IMG/VR virus record: IMGVR_UViG_3300030106_001004
Coordinates: 1-42,858 of that record
Source: a virus
Length of the DNA stretch: 42,858 bases
Reading direction: 5' to 3' (one strand)
A model generated the notes under the pieces. It searched no databases. It saw only the letters and a program-made list of their open reading frames with translations, and was not told where the DNA came from. The translations under genes were made by a program, and so were the position numbers. Positions 32,702 to 40,019 of the stretch are shown piece by piece (position 1 is the stretch's first letter; the number at the start of each line of letters is the position of its first letter).

Positions 32702-34599
32702 TAGCTTACAGCTTGAGTCTCTGAGTCAACAATTCGTTTTAGATTATCAACCTGTACCTTGCTTTTAAACTTGGTATCATTTTGAATCTCATTAAGCCTG
32801 CTCTTGAACTTCTCAGTTTCAGCCCTCTTTCTTGAGTTGAGCGTTTCACGCTCTGCTGTTTGGAGGTCTCCACTAAGTTTCTTGACCTGAGCTTCGAGTT
32901 GTTTAACATAAGACTGCATCTGAGCCATTTGGCCTTTCCGCTGTAAAACACCTTGTTTGTCAAAGATTTCAGTTTTCTTTAAAACCTCGACATCATCTAC
33001 CAGATTCATTCTATACGCTTCTAGGTACATCTGATACTCAGCTACCCTATTAGAAGGTAATGTTGAACCGGATATAATTCTCACGTCGTAATGCCCTACG
33101 GTGATGTCATTTGTAATGGCATTAACCTCTTGACGCTTATCGTCATACATATTTACCGTAAACTCCGTAATGTCGTTATTTGGCTGTACAATTCTAAACG
33201 TCTTTGCGTAAGTATAATGACCCTTAGCTAGGTTATACAAACTCTTACCTAACCTTGTCAAACTTCCTTCGATATCTCTTAATTTAGATTTACCACGAGT
33301 CTCACCCATTTCGGCAAGCATCGCAGTACCACGAACTGTTTCAGGTGCGGCTTCCTTGAAGCCTTGCATTAGTTCTGGGATACCGAAACTTAAATCTATA
33401 TAGTGCTCTATCCTACTCATTAAATTATAAAACTCTCCTGAGAGTGATTGTGGGGCAGGGAAGTGCGGTGCACCAAACTCTGGGTTATAAGGTATAACAG
33501 CATTAGGTCTAGCCCAATCCTGTTCCAACTGCCCCAAATCATCTACGCTCCCCTCTGGAACCATTAGTTTTAGTCCAGCAGAGGCTTGAGCGTGTGAGAG
33601 AGTGAGAGAGAAAAGCTTGTTCAAAAGTCTTTGAGAGTCTTTGACTTTTGCGATATCAGACTTCGGATAAGGAGTTCCTGTCCATATATTAGGAACTGGT
33701 ATTATCGGATATATGTCTGTATTTAATATTTGCTCATACAACAACACATCACCTGCTGTTGCTGAGACTTTAATTCTTGTTTGCATTACTTCAACAATCT
33801 CAATCATTTCAGCTTCTATTAAAAGCTTTGCGTTTTCAGATTCTATGAAGTCATTATATTTTTCTATATCTAGGATAACTTCTGAGCCATCCTGCTTGTT
33901 GAATATTCTATAGAAAGGAACTTTTACTTTTGTAAACCTTTCTAGTATTCTATACTTATTAACCCTGTTGTACTCTGATTCGTATGTTACATCTGGTGTA
34001 AAAGATTGTGAAGAATTTTTTCTACCACCCTCAGGATAATCTTCTTCATCGTAATAACTATCAATATCTTCTATAAAAGGTTCTACCTGAGGATACATAT
34101 TTAGAAGTTGGTCTTCTGTAAGTATGGTAGATAATATAATACCAGACGCATCGTCAGCATATCTATGCCTAGATGCTGGGTCTACATAAACTCTGAATGG
34201 GTCTAGGTAGGTATACTTAACCTCACCTCTACCGTAGTCAGCTTCTGGGTCTATGTAAGCATATAAGTAACCCATACCTGCAGTAGCATAATCGTGTACT
34301 GCTTGCTTGAATTGTGTGTCACCATCAGAGATATCCCATATGTATTCAAGAACAGTTCTCCATACATTGGATATTCTACTATCAGAGTCTTCTCTACCAA
34401 CTGCACTATACTTAGGTGAGCGTGAAGTAAGTAGGGATTTTAGTTTTTCTATTGCGGCATACACTCTGTCAATAACAAAGTCACCTTGTCCTACTGCACG
34501 TAGGGCATCTGACTCTTCTTGAGAATAATGGTTACCTAGAAAGAAATCTATAGAATCTCTTGCCTCCACATCCCATTCGGCACGAGCATCCCTCCACAT
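32701..34599 (-). CDS. Portal protein (P22-like)
   Basis: A 632-residue protein with DSIDFFLGNHYSQEE near the start, KLKSLLTSRSPKY, a wing/stem region (YLYAYIDPEADYGRGEVKYTYLDPFRVYVDP) and ERFTKVKVPFYRIFNK, followed by a long C-terminal coiled coil, all typical of the P22-type portal. It forms the dodecameric DNA channel and packaging dock. Start uncertain: the frame stays open for 23 codons above ATG 34599 and reads as plausible portal sequence (RELEKNEAQHSEVNRQLW), but offers no ATG/GTG/TTG; an ATT at 34668 lies seven bases after GGAAGG. Confidence 0.82.
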   Translation of the reverse strand: MWRDARAEWDVEARDSIDFFLGNHYSQEESDALRAVGQGDFVIDRVYAAIEKLKSLLTSRSPKYSAVGREDSDSRISNVWRTVLEYIWDISDGDTQFKQAVHDYATAGMGYLYAYIDPEADYGRGEVKYTYLDPFRVYVDPASRHRYADDASGIILSTILTEDQLLNMYPQVEPFIEDIDSYYDEEDYPEGGRKNSSQSFTPDVTYESEYNRVNKYRILERFTKVKVPFYRIFNKQDGSEVILDIEKYNDFIESENAKLLIEAEMIEIVEVMQTRIKVSATAGDVLLYEQILNTDIYPIIPVPNIWTGTPYPKSDIAKVKDSQRLLNKLFSLTLSHAQASAGLKLMVPEGSVDDLGQLEQDWARPNAVIPYNPEFGAPHFPAPQSLSGEFYNLMSRIEHYIDLSFGIPELMQGFKEAAPETVRGTAMLAEMGETRGKSKLRDIEGSLTRLGKSLYNLAKGHYTYAKTFRIVQPNNDITEFTVNMYDDKRQEVNAITNDITVGHYDVRIISGSTLPSNRVAEYQMYLEAYRMNLVDDVEVLKKTEIFDKQGVLQRKGQMAQMQSYVKQLEAQVKKLSGDLQTAERETLNSRKRAETEKFKSRLNEIQNDTKFKSKVQVDNLKRIVDSETQAVS

Positions 34600-34693
34600 T
34601 CTCCATAACTGTCTATTAACTTCTGAGTGTTGAGCTTCGTTCTTTTCTAACTCTCTAATACTAGAAATAGGTACACCTTCCTTTTTGGTGTGT

Positions 34694-34726
34694 AATATAA
34701 TAAACTATACATATATAATGCAAGTA
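34694..34726 (-). promoter_or_regulatory. Promoter-like motif before the portal gene (variant of TACTTG-N17)
   Basis: On the - strand TACTTG (34726-34721) is preceded by an A-rich tract and followed after 17 bases by TTATTATATT (34703-34694). The second box fits a sigma70 -10 (TATATT) better than the + strand copies. It would start transcription of portal, scaffold and capsid in the gap after the terminase gene. Confidence 0.5.
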
Positions 34727-34730
34727 CTTT

Positions 34731-36323
34731 TTAAATTTTTTGTCCAGTTACCCAAGAGATAACTCTTTTCTTTGTTTCACTTACAGGTTTTACTACCTTG
34801 TTCTCTATGAAGTCAGTAGCATCAAACCTCTTACTAACAGGGGGTCTAGCTTTATTTATAGCATACCAAAGACCATCTAGTATATCATCGTTCTTACCTT
34901 TTGGAAACTGATACATCTCATCTACAAGTGATGTATGAGACCTTTTTATAAACATTTTCTTTCTATTTACTATTGGTGCTAGTAAAGACTCTAACCTATC
35001 TTCTTTCTTTATACCACTAGGAGGTCGTACACCTAGAGCTATACCGGGTGCTACTTTTCTTTCCTTACCTGAAAGACTGTTAACAGCATCCTTGATTATA
35101 CCCTGAGCCCCAACGTGTTCTACGTTTACACGCTTTACTGGTGAAAACTCTCTAGCGTATTCCAGTATCTGCTCTGGCATATCATATAAAGGTATATGTT
35201 CTCTCATATAATCAATAACATAAATATTTCTATCACTATCTATACCTATAACCATTATTATCTGATAGTCACTTGACTCTGTAGCTTCATACGCTAAGTC
35301 AACACCCATATAAATATTAACAGGAATAGCATCATCCTTGTTTACAAGATACGCATAGCCATCTCTACTTTCAAACTCGTGGTCATAGTTTTGTAATCTA
35401 TCTGTTTTAAATTTAGCATTTTCTAGGTCTCTAGCCTCATTCAAATATTCTTGTGCAAATTTATGTGATAACCCTACATCTTCAAATCGTCTACGTATAT
35501 CTTGTAGTTTTTCCTTGCTAAAGTAGCTTGGCCACAACACATTACCATCTGAGTCTATTGCCTTGTGGTACATAACATCCCAAGCATAATCTCTTTTATC
35601 TCTTTGAGCTTCTACGTAACCATCATATATACTCTGTAGAAATGAATCATAGTGAACTATAGTACCTATCATCCATATAGAACCTTCATTACCTGCTGAG
35701 TTTTCTAGAGCTGGCTCTACAGTAGACATAACCCACTCTTTAATCTCTCTTCTCCTGTCTGGAGTTTTTGTATTCAGCTCAGATTCAAAGTCATCAAGAA
35801 CTATCTTAGTGTATCTTAAACCTAGTTGTGACCTACCACGAAGTCTTTGTGATGTACCCTTAGCTATAACCCTATCTCCTTTACTTGTAGTAAACTCTTT
35901 TTCTGTCCACTTACTACCACGTATGTCACCAAAGTAGTAATTGAGTGCAGGGTTAACTTCTATGTGGTTTTGTATGTATTTAATGTGGTCTATTGCCTGA
36001 GACTGTTCTTCAGCTACCCAAGCTATAAATTCCTTCTTACCTTCAGGATTAAAGTATAAATGATATAGTAATGCTGTCTTAGCTAGAGTTGACTTACTAT
36101 GACCACGAGGAAGTATAATACAATTTCTTTTCTTAGAGTTATCTAGTAGTAAGTCATTCAACTCATAATGATACGTAGCAGGAGTAGACTTCATAAAGTC
36201 TTCTGGTAGAAATAGTTGACCAAAAGAGATAATATCTCTTTTAGCTAGTTCTAATACACGTTCTTTTTCAGATACGTTATTTTTATTTATGTTCGGAGCT
36301 TTAGACAATCTTCTGACATCCAA
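34731..36323 (-). CDS. terL: Terminase large subunit (P22-like)
   Basis: A 530-residue protein: ATPase with Walker A LPRGHSKST (71-79) and Walker B IVLDDFES (174-181), a coupling region WMIGTIVHYDS (217-226), and an RNase H-like nuclease with D342 (MGVDLAY), E402 (VEHVGAQG) and an acidic cluster NDDILD (478-483). It cuts and pumps DNA through the portal. It overlaps the GGCT gene by 37 bases, more than is usual here. Full length for the family. Confidence 0.93.
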   Translation of the reverse strand: MDVRRLSKAPNINKNNVSEKERVLELAKRDIISFGQLFLPEDFMKSTPATYHYELNDLLLDNSKKRNCIILPRGHSKSTLAKTALLYHLYFNPEGKKEFIAWVAEEQSQAIDHIKYIQNHIEVNPALNYYFGDIRGSKWTEKEFTTSKGDRVIAKGTSQRLRGRSQLGLRYTKIVLDDFESELNTKTPDRRREIKEWVMSTVEPALENSAGNEGSIWMIGTIVHYDSFLQSIYDGYVEAQRDKRDYAWDVMYHKAIDSDGNVLWPSYFSKEKLQDIRRRFEDVGLSHKFAQEYLNEARDLENAKFKTDRLQNYDHEFESRDGYAYLVNKDDAIPVNIYMGVDLAYEATESSDYQIIMVIGIDSDRNIYVIDYMREHIPLYDMPEQILEYAREFSPVKRVNVEHVGAQGIIKDAVNSLSGKERKVAPGIALGVRPPSGIKKEDRLESLLAPIVNRKKMFIKRSHTSLVDEMYQFPKGKNDDILDGLWYAINKARPPVSKRFDATDFIENKVVKPVSETKKRVISWVTGQKI

Positions 36324-36658
36324 TCTTTCTTAGGTACAAGTTCAAACACGGTATTATTTTGCAACAAAGCTGGGCCTATCGTATACATCCAAGCATCTAC
36401 TTCATCATCATCGTTATATGCTTTAACCATTCTTCTTTCATATAATCCATAAGATACACCTTCATACCTGTCGTAACCAGCTAAATCCATATTATCAACA
36501 TCAATAACCTCTACAATCATCTCATTTTGATTCTCATCAATAAATGCGGCTGGATAGTTTCTATGTCCGGGAAACACTAATGAGTAGCCATCTACTTTCC
36601 AAGTATCTCGCTCACCATTTCTAAGTGTTCCGTATACTGCTAACTTATTCGTCTTCAT
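36287..36658 (-). CDS. Gamma-glutamylcyclotransferase-like protein (GGCT/AIG2)
   Basis: A 123-residue protein with VYGTLRNGE (8-16), FPGHRNYPA and GYDRYEGVSYGLYERRMV with the expected catalytic Glu66, followed by AWMYTIG; all are hallmarks of the GGCT/AIG2 fold. Known: such enzymes release 5-oxoproline from gamma-glutamyl amines or peptides. Inferred: it acts late in infection, as it lies between the terminase genes, and may act on the product of the amidoligase at 240-1361 or on host glutathione-related compounds. Confidence 0.8.
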   Translation of the reverse strand: MKTNKLAVYGTLRNGERDTWKVDGYSLVFPGHRNYPAAFIDENQNEMIVEVIDVDNMDLAGYDRYEGVSYGLYERRMVKAYNDDDEVDAWMYTIGPALLQNNTVFELVPKKDWMSEDCLKLRT

Positions 36659-36857
36659 CTAGGTCTTGTCTAAATTGCCAATAGTCACTTAAATCATTCA
36701 TATAGCCACTATCAATAAAACTAGAATAAACTTGACTTTCGTAAAACAGTTCATAGATTTCAGTAGCAATGCTCTGCTTTGACATATCATCTTTTATTGA
36801 CATACCGTTATCATCAGCGTGCTCTAGAACCTCCATCACTATTTCGTATAGATTCAT
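36645..36857 (-). CDS. Hypothetical small acidic protein
   Basis: A 70-residue, strongly acidic helical protein (MNLYEIVMEVLEHADDNG...DYWQFRQDLDEDE). It overlaps the GGCT gene by 14 bases and the terminase small subunit stop by one (TGATG). Acidic proteins in packaging clusters may bind a basic partner or mimic DNA, but nothing here proves it. Confidence 0.6.
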   Translation of the reverse strand: MNLYEIVMEVLEHADDNGMSIKDDMSKQSIATEIYELFYESQVYSSFIDSGYMNDLSDYWQFRQDLDEDE

Positions 36858-37612
36858 CAGCTTTTCAATTCCCTTTTGGCACTTGCCAGTTTCTTATTGT
36901 TTCCACCAATAGCTTCTAGTTGCTCAGATGAGAATCCTTGGAATACAGTAACGGATTCAGATTTCTTTTCAGTATCTTTCATTCCAGCTATAGAAACTAG
37001 TTCTTTTAATAAGGACACCTTATCACTATCTCTAGAGGTAGTAGACTCTATAATGTCCTTCATCTTCTCTAAGATATACAATGGGGTTATCTCTGCCTCA
37101 TTCAATATCTTATCTATTTCTTCACGTATCAAACTTTTTACCCTTTCAGTGTTCATTAAAAACTTAGCTTCTCTTTCTGCATACTTTCTGCTATTAGCTG
37201 GAAATGCAGTTAGAAACGCATCTACCATATCTTCGCCCTTAGCTACATACTTAGCAAATAAGAACTCATTTCTAGTTGCTTTCTTTCTTTCCTTCTTTAC
37301 TTTGTATGCACTATCGTACTTAGGACTGAAGGTATATATGTTTTTTCTCATATCACCAGCAATCTTATAACTACTTGTACATATGTATGTACCCATTACA
37401 GTTCTGATGTAGTCAGCTTTTATAATACCATTCTTTTTAAGATAGTTTCTTTTTAAAACCTGACACACTTTACCATCATCACACAGAACCCAATCACCTT
37501 CAAAGCCATCTCTCCAGTTCTCAACTAACTCAGTGTTAGGCATAAACTGCTGAAACTCATTGACATCATCAAATAAAAGATGGTCTTTCTTCTTTATGGT
37601 TCTACTTTGCAT
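36857..37612 (-). CDS. terS: Probable terminase small subunit
   Basis: A 251-residue protein. Residues about 115-170 (NEFLFAKYVAKGEDMVDAFLTAFP...MNTERVKSLIREEIDKIL) match the Terminase_2-type HTH: a helix, a G-x-x-x-x-A turn and the NxxRVKxxI helix. A longer N-terminal region of about 100 residues (beta-like, with two WxxC-type parts) is unusual for a TerS and may bind packaging DNA or a partner. The upstream position relative to TerL fits. Confidence 0.68.
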   Translation of the reverse strand: MQSRTIKKKDHLLFDDVNEFQQFMPNTELVENWRDGFEGDWVLCDDGKVCQVLKRNYLKKNGIIKADYIRTVMGTYICTSSYKIAGDMRKNIYTFSPKYDSAYKVKKERKKATRNEFLFAKYVAKGEDMVDAFLTAFPANSRKYAEREAKFLMNTERVKSLIREEIDKILNEAEITPLYILEKMKDIIESTTSRDSDKVSLLKELVSIAGMKDTEKKSESVTVFQGFSSEQLEAIGGNNKKLASAKRELKS

Positions 37613-38363
37613 TCAAAACTTTTCCATCAACCGTACTAACTCCATTTACTATTTGATGTATTGTAACATTGAAGTTACCATTTCTATGAAAGTCCACTAT
37701 AGCAAATGCGTGTTGCCAGTTATGTTGTCTATTACCAAGCCATTCATTAGCTTCTGCACTCATATCCTTTAAACATCCTATTGACCACGCTGACTTAACT
37801 CCGTCAATGTGTGTAACAGAGCTCTGCTGAATATCATGATGGTGACCATACATAACATTACCACCGAGACGAAGGAGATGATTACGAGTGTGACTAACTC
37901 CTGCAAAATGATGCCCGTGGTAGAAATTAATTTTACCAATCTTGAGCATCTTTCCGAGCCTATGATACTTGTATCCACGCTCTTTAAGACGTAATGCATT
38001 TTTAACGAGTATTTCTTTAGCCAAGTATGGATTTTCTTCAACAAACCTATTGAGCCAGTCTTCATGATTACCCTCCACGAAATGACGTTCTTTAGTTCCT
38101 GCTTTATCAAGAGATGCGTCTATAGTATCCATACCCTTGTTTACAGCTTTTATTTCTTTATATACAAAAGGAAGCTGATATTCCAAAGGTGGTCTCTTTT
38201 TCTTCTTCCACTGCCAATGAGATACAGACTCCCATTCTCCAGTATCACCTAAGTCTATATATATGTCAGGCTTTACAAGTTCTATAGCCTTACATACTAC
38301 TTTTATTGCTTTCTTGTCCTCATATGGAAAATGCTTATCTGGCGTTACGATAGCTCTCTTCAT
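37602..38363 (-). CDS. Calcineurin-like metallophosphoesterase
   Basis: A 253-residue protein with metal-binding motifs in order: DKHFP (9-13), GDTGEWES (39-46), GNHED (98-102), HGHHF (149-153) and GHHHD (173-177). Complete two-metal active site. It cleaves a phosphoester bond; the substrate (nucleotide, RNA end or protein) cannot be told from sequence. It precedes the terminase small subunit gene and overlaps it by 11 bases. Confidence 0.85.
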   Translation of the reverse strand: MKRAIVTPDKHFPYEDKKAIKVVCKAIELVKPDIYIDLGDTGEWESVSHWQWKKKKRPPLEYQLPFVYKEIKAVNKGMDTIDASLDKAGTKERHFVEGNHEDWLNRFVEENPYLAKEILVKNALRLKERGYKYHRLGKMLKIGKINFYHGHHFAGVSHTRNHLLRLGGNVMYGHHHDIQQSSVTHIDGVKSAWSIGCLKDMSAEANEWLGNRQHNWQHAFAIVDFHRNGNFNVTIHQIVNGVSTVDGKVLNAK

Positions 38364-38470
38364 CTGACAAAACCCTTTATTACTTTAATTAACAATACTA
38401 TAGCTATGGCTTCTAGAAAAAACCAAAGCTTTCCAGATATCATTGTTATAACTGCTACTGCTGTTCTCAT
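38360..38470 (-). CDS. 36-residue membrane micropeptide
   Basis: ATG 38470 overlaps the stop of the upstream gene (ATGA) and its TGA overlaps the next ATG by 4 bases. It encodes MRTAVAVITMISGKLWFFLE followed by AIAIVLLIKVIKGFVR, one long hydrophobic helix with basic ends. The exact coupling on both sides supports a real gene. Function unknown. Confidence 0.5.
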   Translation of the reverse strand: MRTAVAVITMISGKLWFFLEAIAIVLLIKVIKGFVR

Positions 38471-38703
38471 TTATTCCTCCTAGACAATCTAGCAGACTGT
38501 CTTATTCTATCGTCAGTTATTCCCGGTATAACCACAGTATCAAAAAAATCACAACCTCTCTCTACTCTACAAGACTTACCACTTAGCTTAGAATCTAATG
38601 TAATAGATAGTTTATCATCTTTTCTATTAAATACACATCCTATACAGTTACCTGCATCCCAGTTAGAGCAATAACTTCTAGCTATGTTTAATACTTTGGC
38701 CAT
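38467..38703 (-). CDS. Small cysteine-rich protein, first gene of the late block
   Basis: A 78-residue protein with cysteines at CSNWDAGNCIGCVF and SCRVERGCDFF (five Cys in all), consistent with a zinc or Fe-S site, and a basic tail RQSARLSRRNK. It is the first gene after the - strand promoter-like motif at 38748-38716, so it should be among the first late products; a regulator is possible. Family not recognised. Confidence 0.6.
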   Translation of the reverse strand: MAKVLNIARSYCSNWDAGNCIGCVFNRKDDKLSITLDSKLSGKSCRVERGCDFFDTVVIPGITDDRIRQSARLSRRNK

Positions 38704-38715
38704 ATCTTCAACATT

Positions 38716-38748
38716 AATTTAAATAAAAGACAATATATAGTACAAGTA
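38716..38748 (-). promoter_or_regulatory. Promoter-like motif driving the late (-) strand
   Basis: On the - strand TACTTG (38748-38743) is followed after 17 bases by TATTTAAATT (38725-38716), 7 of 10 matches to the + strand second box TTAGTAAATT. It lies 13 bases before ATG 38703 and faces away from the + strand copy only 18 bases to its right. Confidence 0.5.
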
Positions 38749-38766
38749 TTATTTTTTTAAAAAAAG

Positions 38767-38799
38767 TACTTGATATATATATGGTTTTATTAGTAACTT
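38767..38799 (+). promoter_or_regulatory. Bipartite promoter-like motif, copy 2 (+ strand)
   Basis: TACTTG (38767-38772), 17 bases, TTAGTAA (38790-38796), then CTT. Seven A residues precede it. Together with the motif on the other strand it forms an inverted pair around a T7/A7 tract, dividing the late block from the right early block. Confidence 0.6.
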
Positions 38800-38889
38800 A
38801 TACGGGCTCTAAGCCAAGAAGCTACTTAGTTTACTTAGTAAAAGAAAGAAATATATTACTAACGTAATATAAAAAGAAAGAAAAGATGA

Positions 38890-39198
38890 ATGGCAAAGGT
38901 GATAAGGATAGAACCTCTGATATTAAGAGGTATAAAAATAACTACGAAAGGATTTTTGGTAGTAAACCTGCTACTACAGCAACTAGACCTAGACAAGATG
39001 TTTCAAGAAACAAAGTGGAAAGAGGTACAAAGCGTAGAAAACAAGGGTTATGAGGTAGAAAAGGTAACTATGGTAGCAGGAGTACGTGGTAATGAAGCAG
39101 AACACGAGATACTTGCATACCTTTACTATATTGTAGACACGAAAACTGGCGAAAATTCACTCAAAACTAGAAAACCTACACATATACCCGTATTTTAA
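38890..39198 (+). CDS. Hypothetical early protein
   Basis: A 102-residue protein (MAKVIRIEPLILRGIKITTKGFLVVNLLLQQLDLDKM...) with a first helical part, a middle of strands and a basic end. The ribosome site is weak (AAAGAAAG). First gene after + strand motif copy 2, so probably made very early. It may be a host take-over protein, but no motif is recognised. Confidence 0.55.
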   Translation: MAKVIRIEPLILRGIKITTKGFLVVNLLLQQLDLDKMFQETKWKEVQSVENKGYEVEKVTMVAGVRGNEAEHEILAYLYYIVDTKTGENSLKTRKPTHIPVF

Positions 39199-39297
39199 AT
39201 AAAATCTCCATATATGGGCAAAATACAGCCAAATAGAACTATTTCTATATTGTACACTTACCTACTATTTAAAAAAAATTACAAAATATTTTAAAAA

Positions 39298-39330
39298 TAC
39301 TTGTTTTAAGTAGCTTTTCATTAGTAAATT
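39298..39330 (+). promoter_or_regulatory. Bipartite promoter-like motif, copy 3
   Basis: TACTTG (39298-39303), 17 bases, TTAGTAAATT (39321-39330), preceded by TTTTAAAAA. It lies in a gap of 156 bases that also holds a CCATATATGG palindrome (about 39209). The next gene starts 25 bases later. Confidence 0.6.
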
Positions 39331-39354
39331 CAATAAATAAAAAAGGTTGAAAAA

Positions 39355-39588
39355 ATGAAAAGAAGGTTAGACAAAGCTCTGGGTAATGATTTTTCTAGTG
39401 AATCATCTATAAACAATATAAATTCTGCAATAACTTTAGCTAAAAGTATGAAAGTATACGATGTAGTAGACCCATCTGGTAAAATAATGGGTGAAATAGC
39501 AGAAATAGTAAGTAGGCTACAAAATGCAGAAGAACTAGAATCTGTAGATATGAACGATTTTGCAGGGAGTTTAGACTTCCTATCCTAA
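39355..39588 (+). CDS. Hypothetical small early protein
   Basis: A 77-residue protein with a basic first segment (MKRRLDKALGNDF), then SMKVYDVVDPSGKIMGEIAEIVSRLQ and an acidic tail (ESVDMNDFAGSLDF). It has its own promoter-like motif, with AAAAAGG upstream of the ATG. Followed by a 431-bp gap. Function unknown. Confidence 0.6.
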   Translation: MKRRLDKALGNDFSSESSINNINSAITLAKSMKVYDVVDPSGKIMGEIAEIVSRLQNAEELESVDMNDFAGSLDFLS

Positions 39589-39649
39589 AAAAGTAGTATA
39601 ATTTTGTGTGTAGCTCTTATTTGCGTTATACCCCCCTCCCCTATCTCCG

Positions 39650-39715
39650 TTTGAAATTTCAAATCTTGGTTCGATTTTTGGAATAGTGGTTCGAATGTTC
39701 GACTAGCCAGTCGAA
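39650..39715 (+). promoter_or_regulatory. Operator-like cluster of TTCGA repeats and palindromes
   Basis: GGTTCGA occurs at 39668-39674 and 39688-39694, exactly 20 bases apart. A third TTCGA begins a 7-4-7 inverted repeat, TTCGACT-agcc-AGTCGAA (39698-39715). Upstream is TTTGAAATTTCAAA. The 20-base spacing (two helix turns) suits cooperative binding of a regulator. No T-run follows, so not a terminator. Confidence 0.45.
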
Positions 39716-39765
39716 AAAAACCCTATAGTTAAAATAAATGACAAAAGCAAGCATTATTTTTTTGA

Positions 39766-39829
39766 GTGTGATATACGTCACACTATTAAAATTAACTATT
39801 GACTTTTGGCAAAACACTCTAATTATAGT
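39766..39829 (+). promoter_or_regulatory. CRP-type site with sigma70-like promoter
   Basis: GTGTGATATACGTCACAC (39766-39783) has both consensus CRP half-sites, TGTGA-N6-TCACA. TTGACT (39799-39804) and TTATAG (39823-39828) follow as -35 and -10, 18 bases apart. The expected start near 39835 puts the site centre about 60 bases upstream, as in class I CRP activation. It would drive genes from 40020 on. Confidence 0.5.
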
Positions 39830-39921
39830 TTCAATATATTTTTTTATTTTCTAGGTATTCTCCTAGATAATCGCTACTTTCCCCAATATGAAATTTTCTA
39901 ATAACAACAAAGTAGTCTTAA

Positions 39922-39936
39922 TGAGAATCAATCTCA
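39922..39936 (+). promoter_or_regulatory. Fur-like box
   Basis: TGAGAATCAATCTCA fits the 7-1-7 Fur pattern TGAnAATnATTnTCA with one mismatch. It lies about 87 bases after the predicted start site and 84 bases before ATG 40020, so it could act as a roadblock or on a second promoter. Short motifs like this arise by chance in AT-rich DNA. Confidence 0.3.
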
Positions 39937-40019
39937 ATAAGGTTTCTATAGGAAATGCTTATAGATAATCTTTAGTAGATAATATATCATTGGACAAACC
40001 AAGCAAAGGAGAAGGTAAA

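Larger units (their letters stand above)
39589..40019 (+). other. 431-bp gene-free regulatory region
   Basis: No gene is supported here. From left to right it holds a C-rich tract (39631-39641), a 14-bp palindrome TTTGAAATTTCAAA (39650-39663), TTCGA repeats, a CRP-type site with a sigma70-like promoter, CTAGG/CCTAG and CTATAG repeats, and a Fur-like box, followed by AGGAG for the gene at 40020. It could also be a replication origin, as it is AT-rich with repeats. Confidence 0.6.

Noticed and set aside
39660-39720. GGTTCGA sequences resembling tRNA T-arms (possible tRNA or attachment site)
   Set aside because: Flanking bases cannot form a T-stem or acceptor stem, no anticodon arm is found, and no integrase is in the window.
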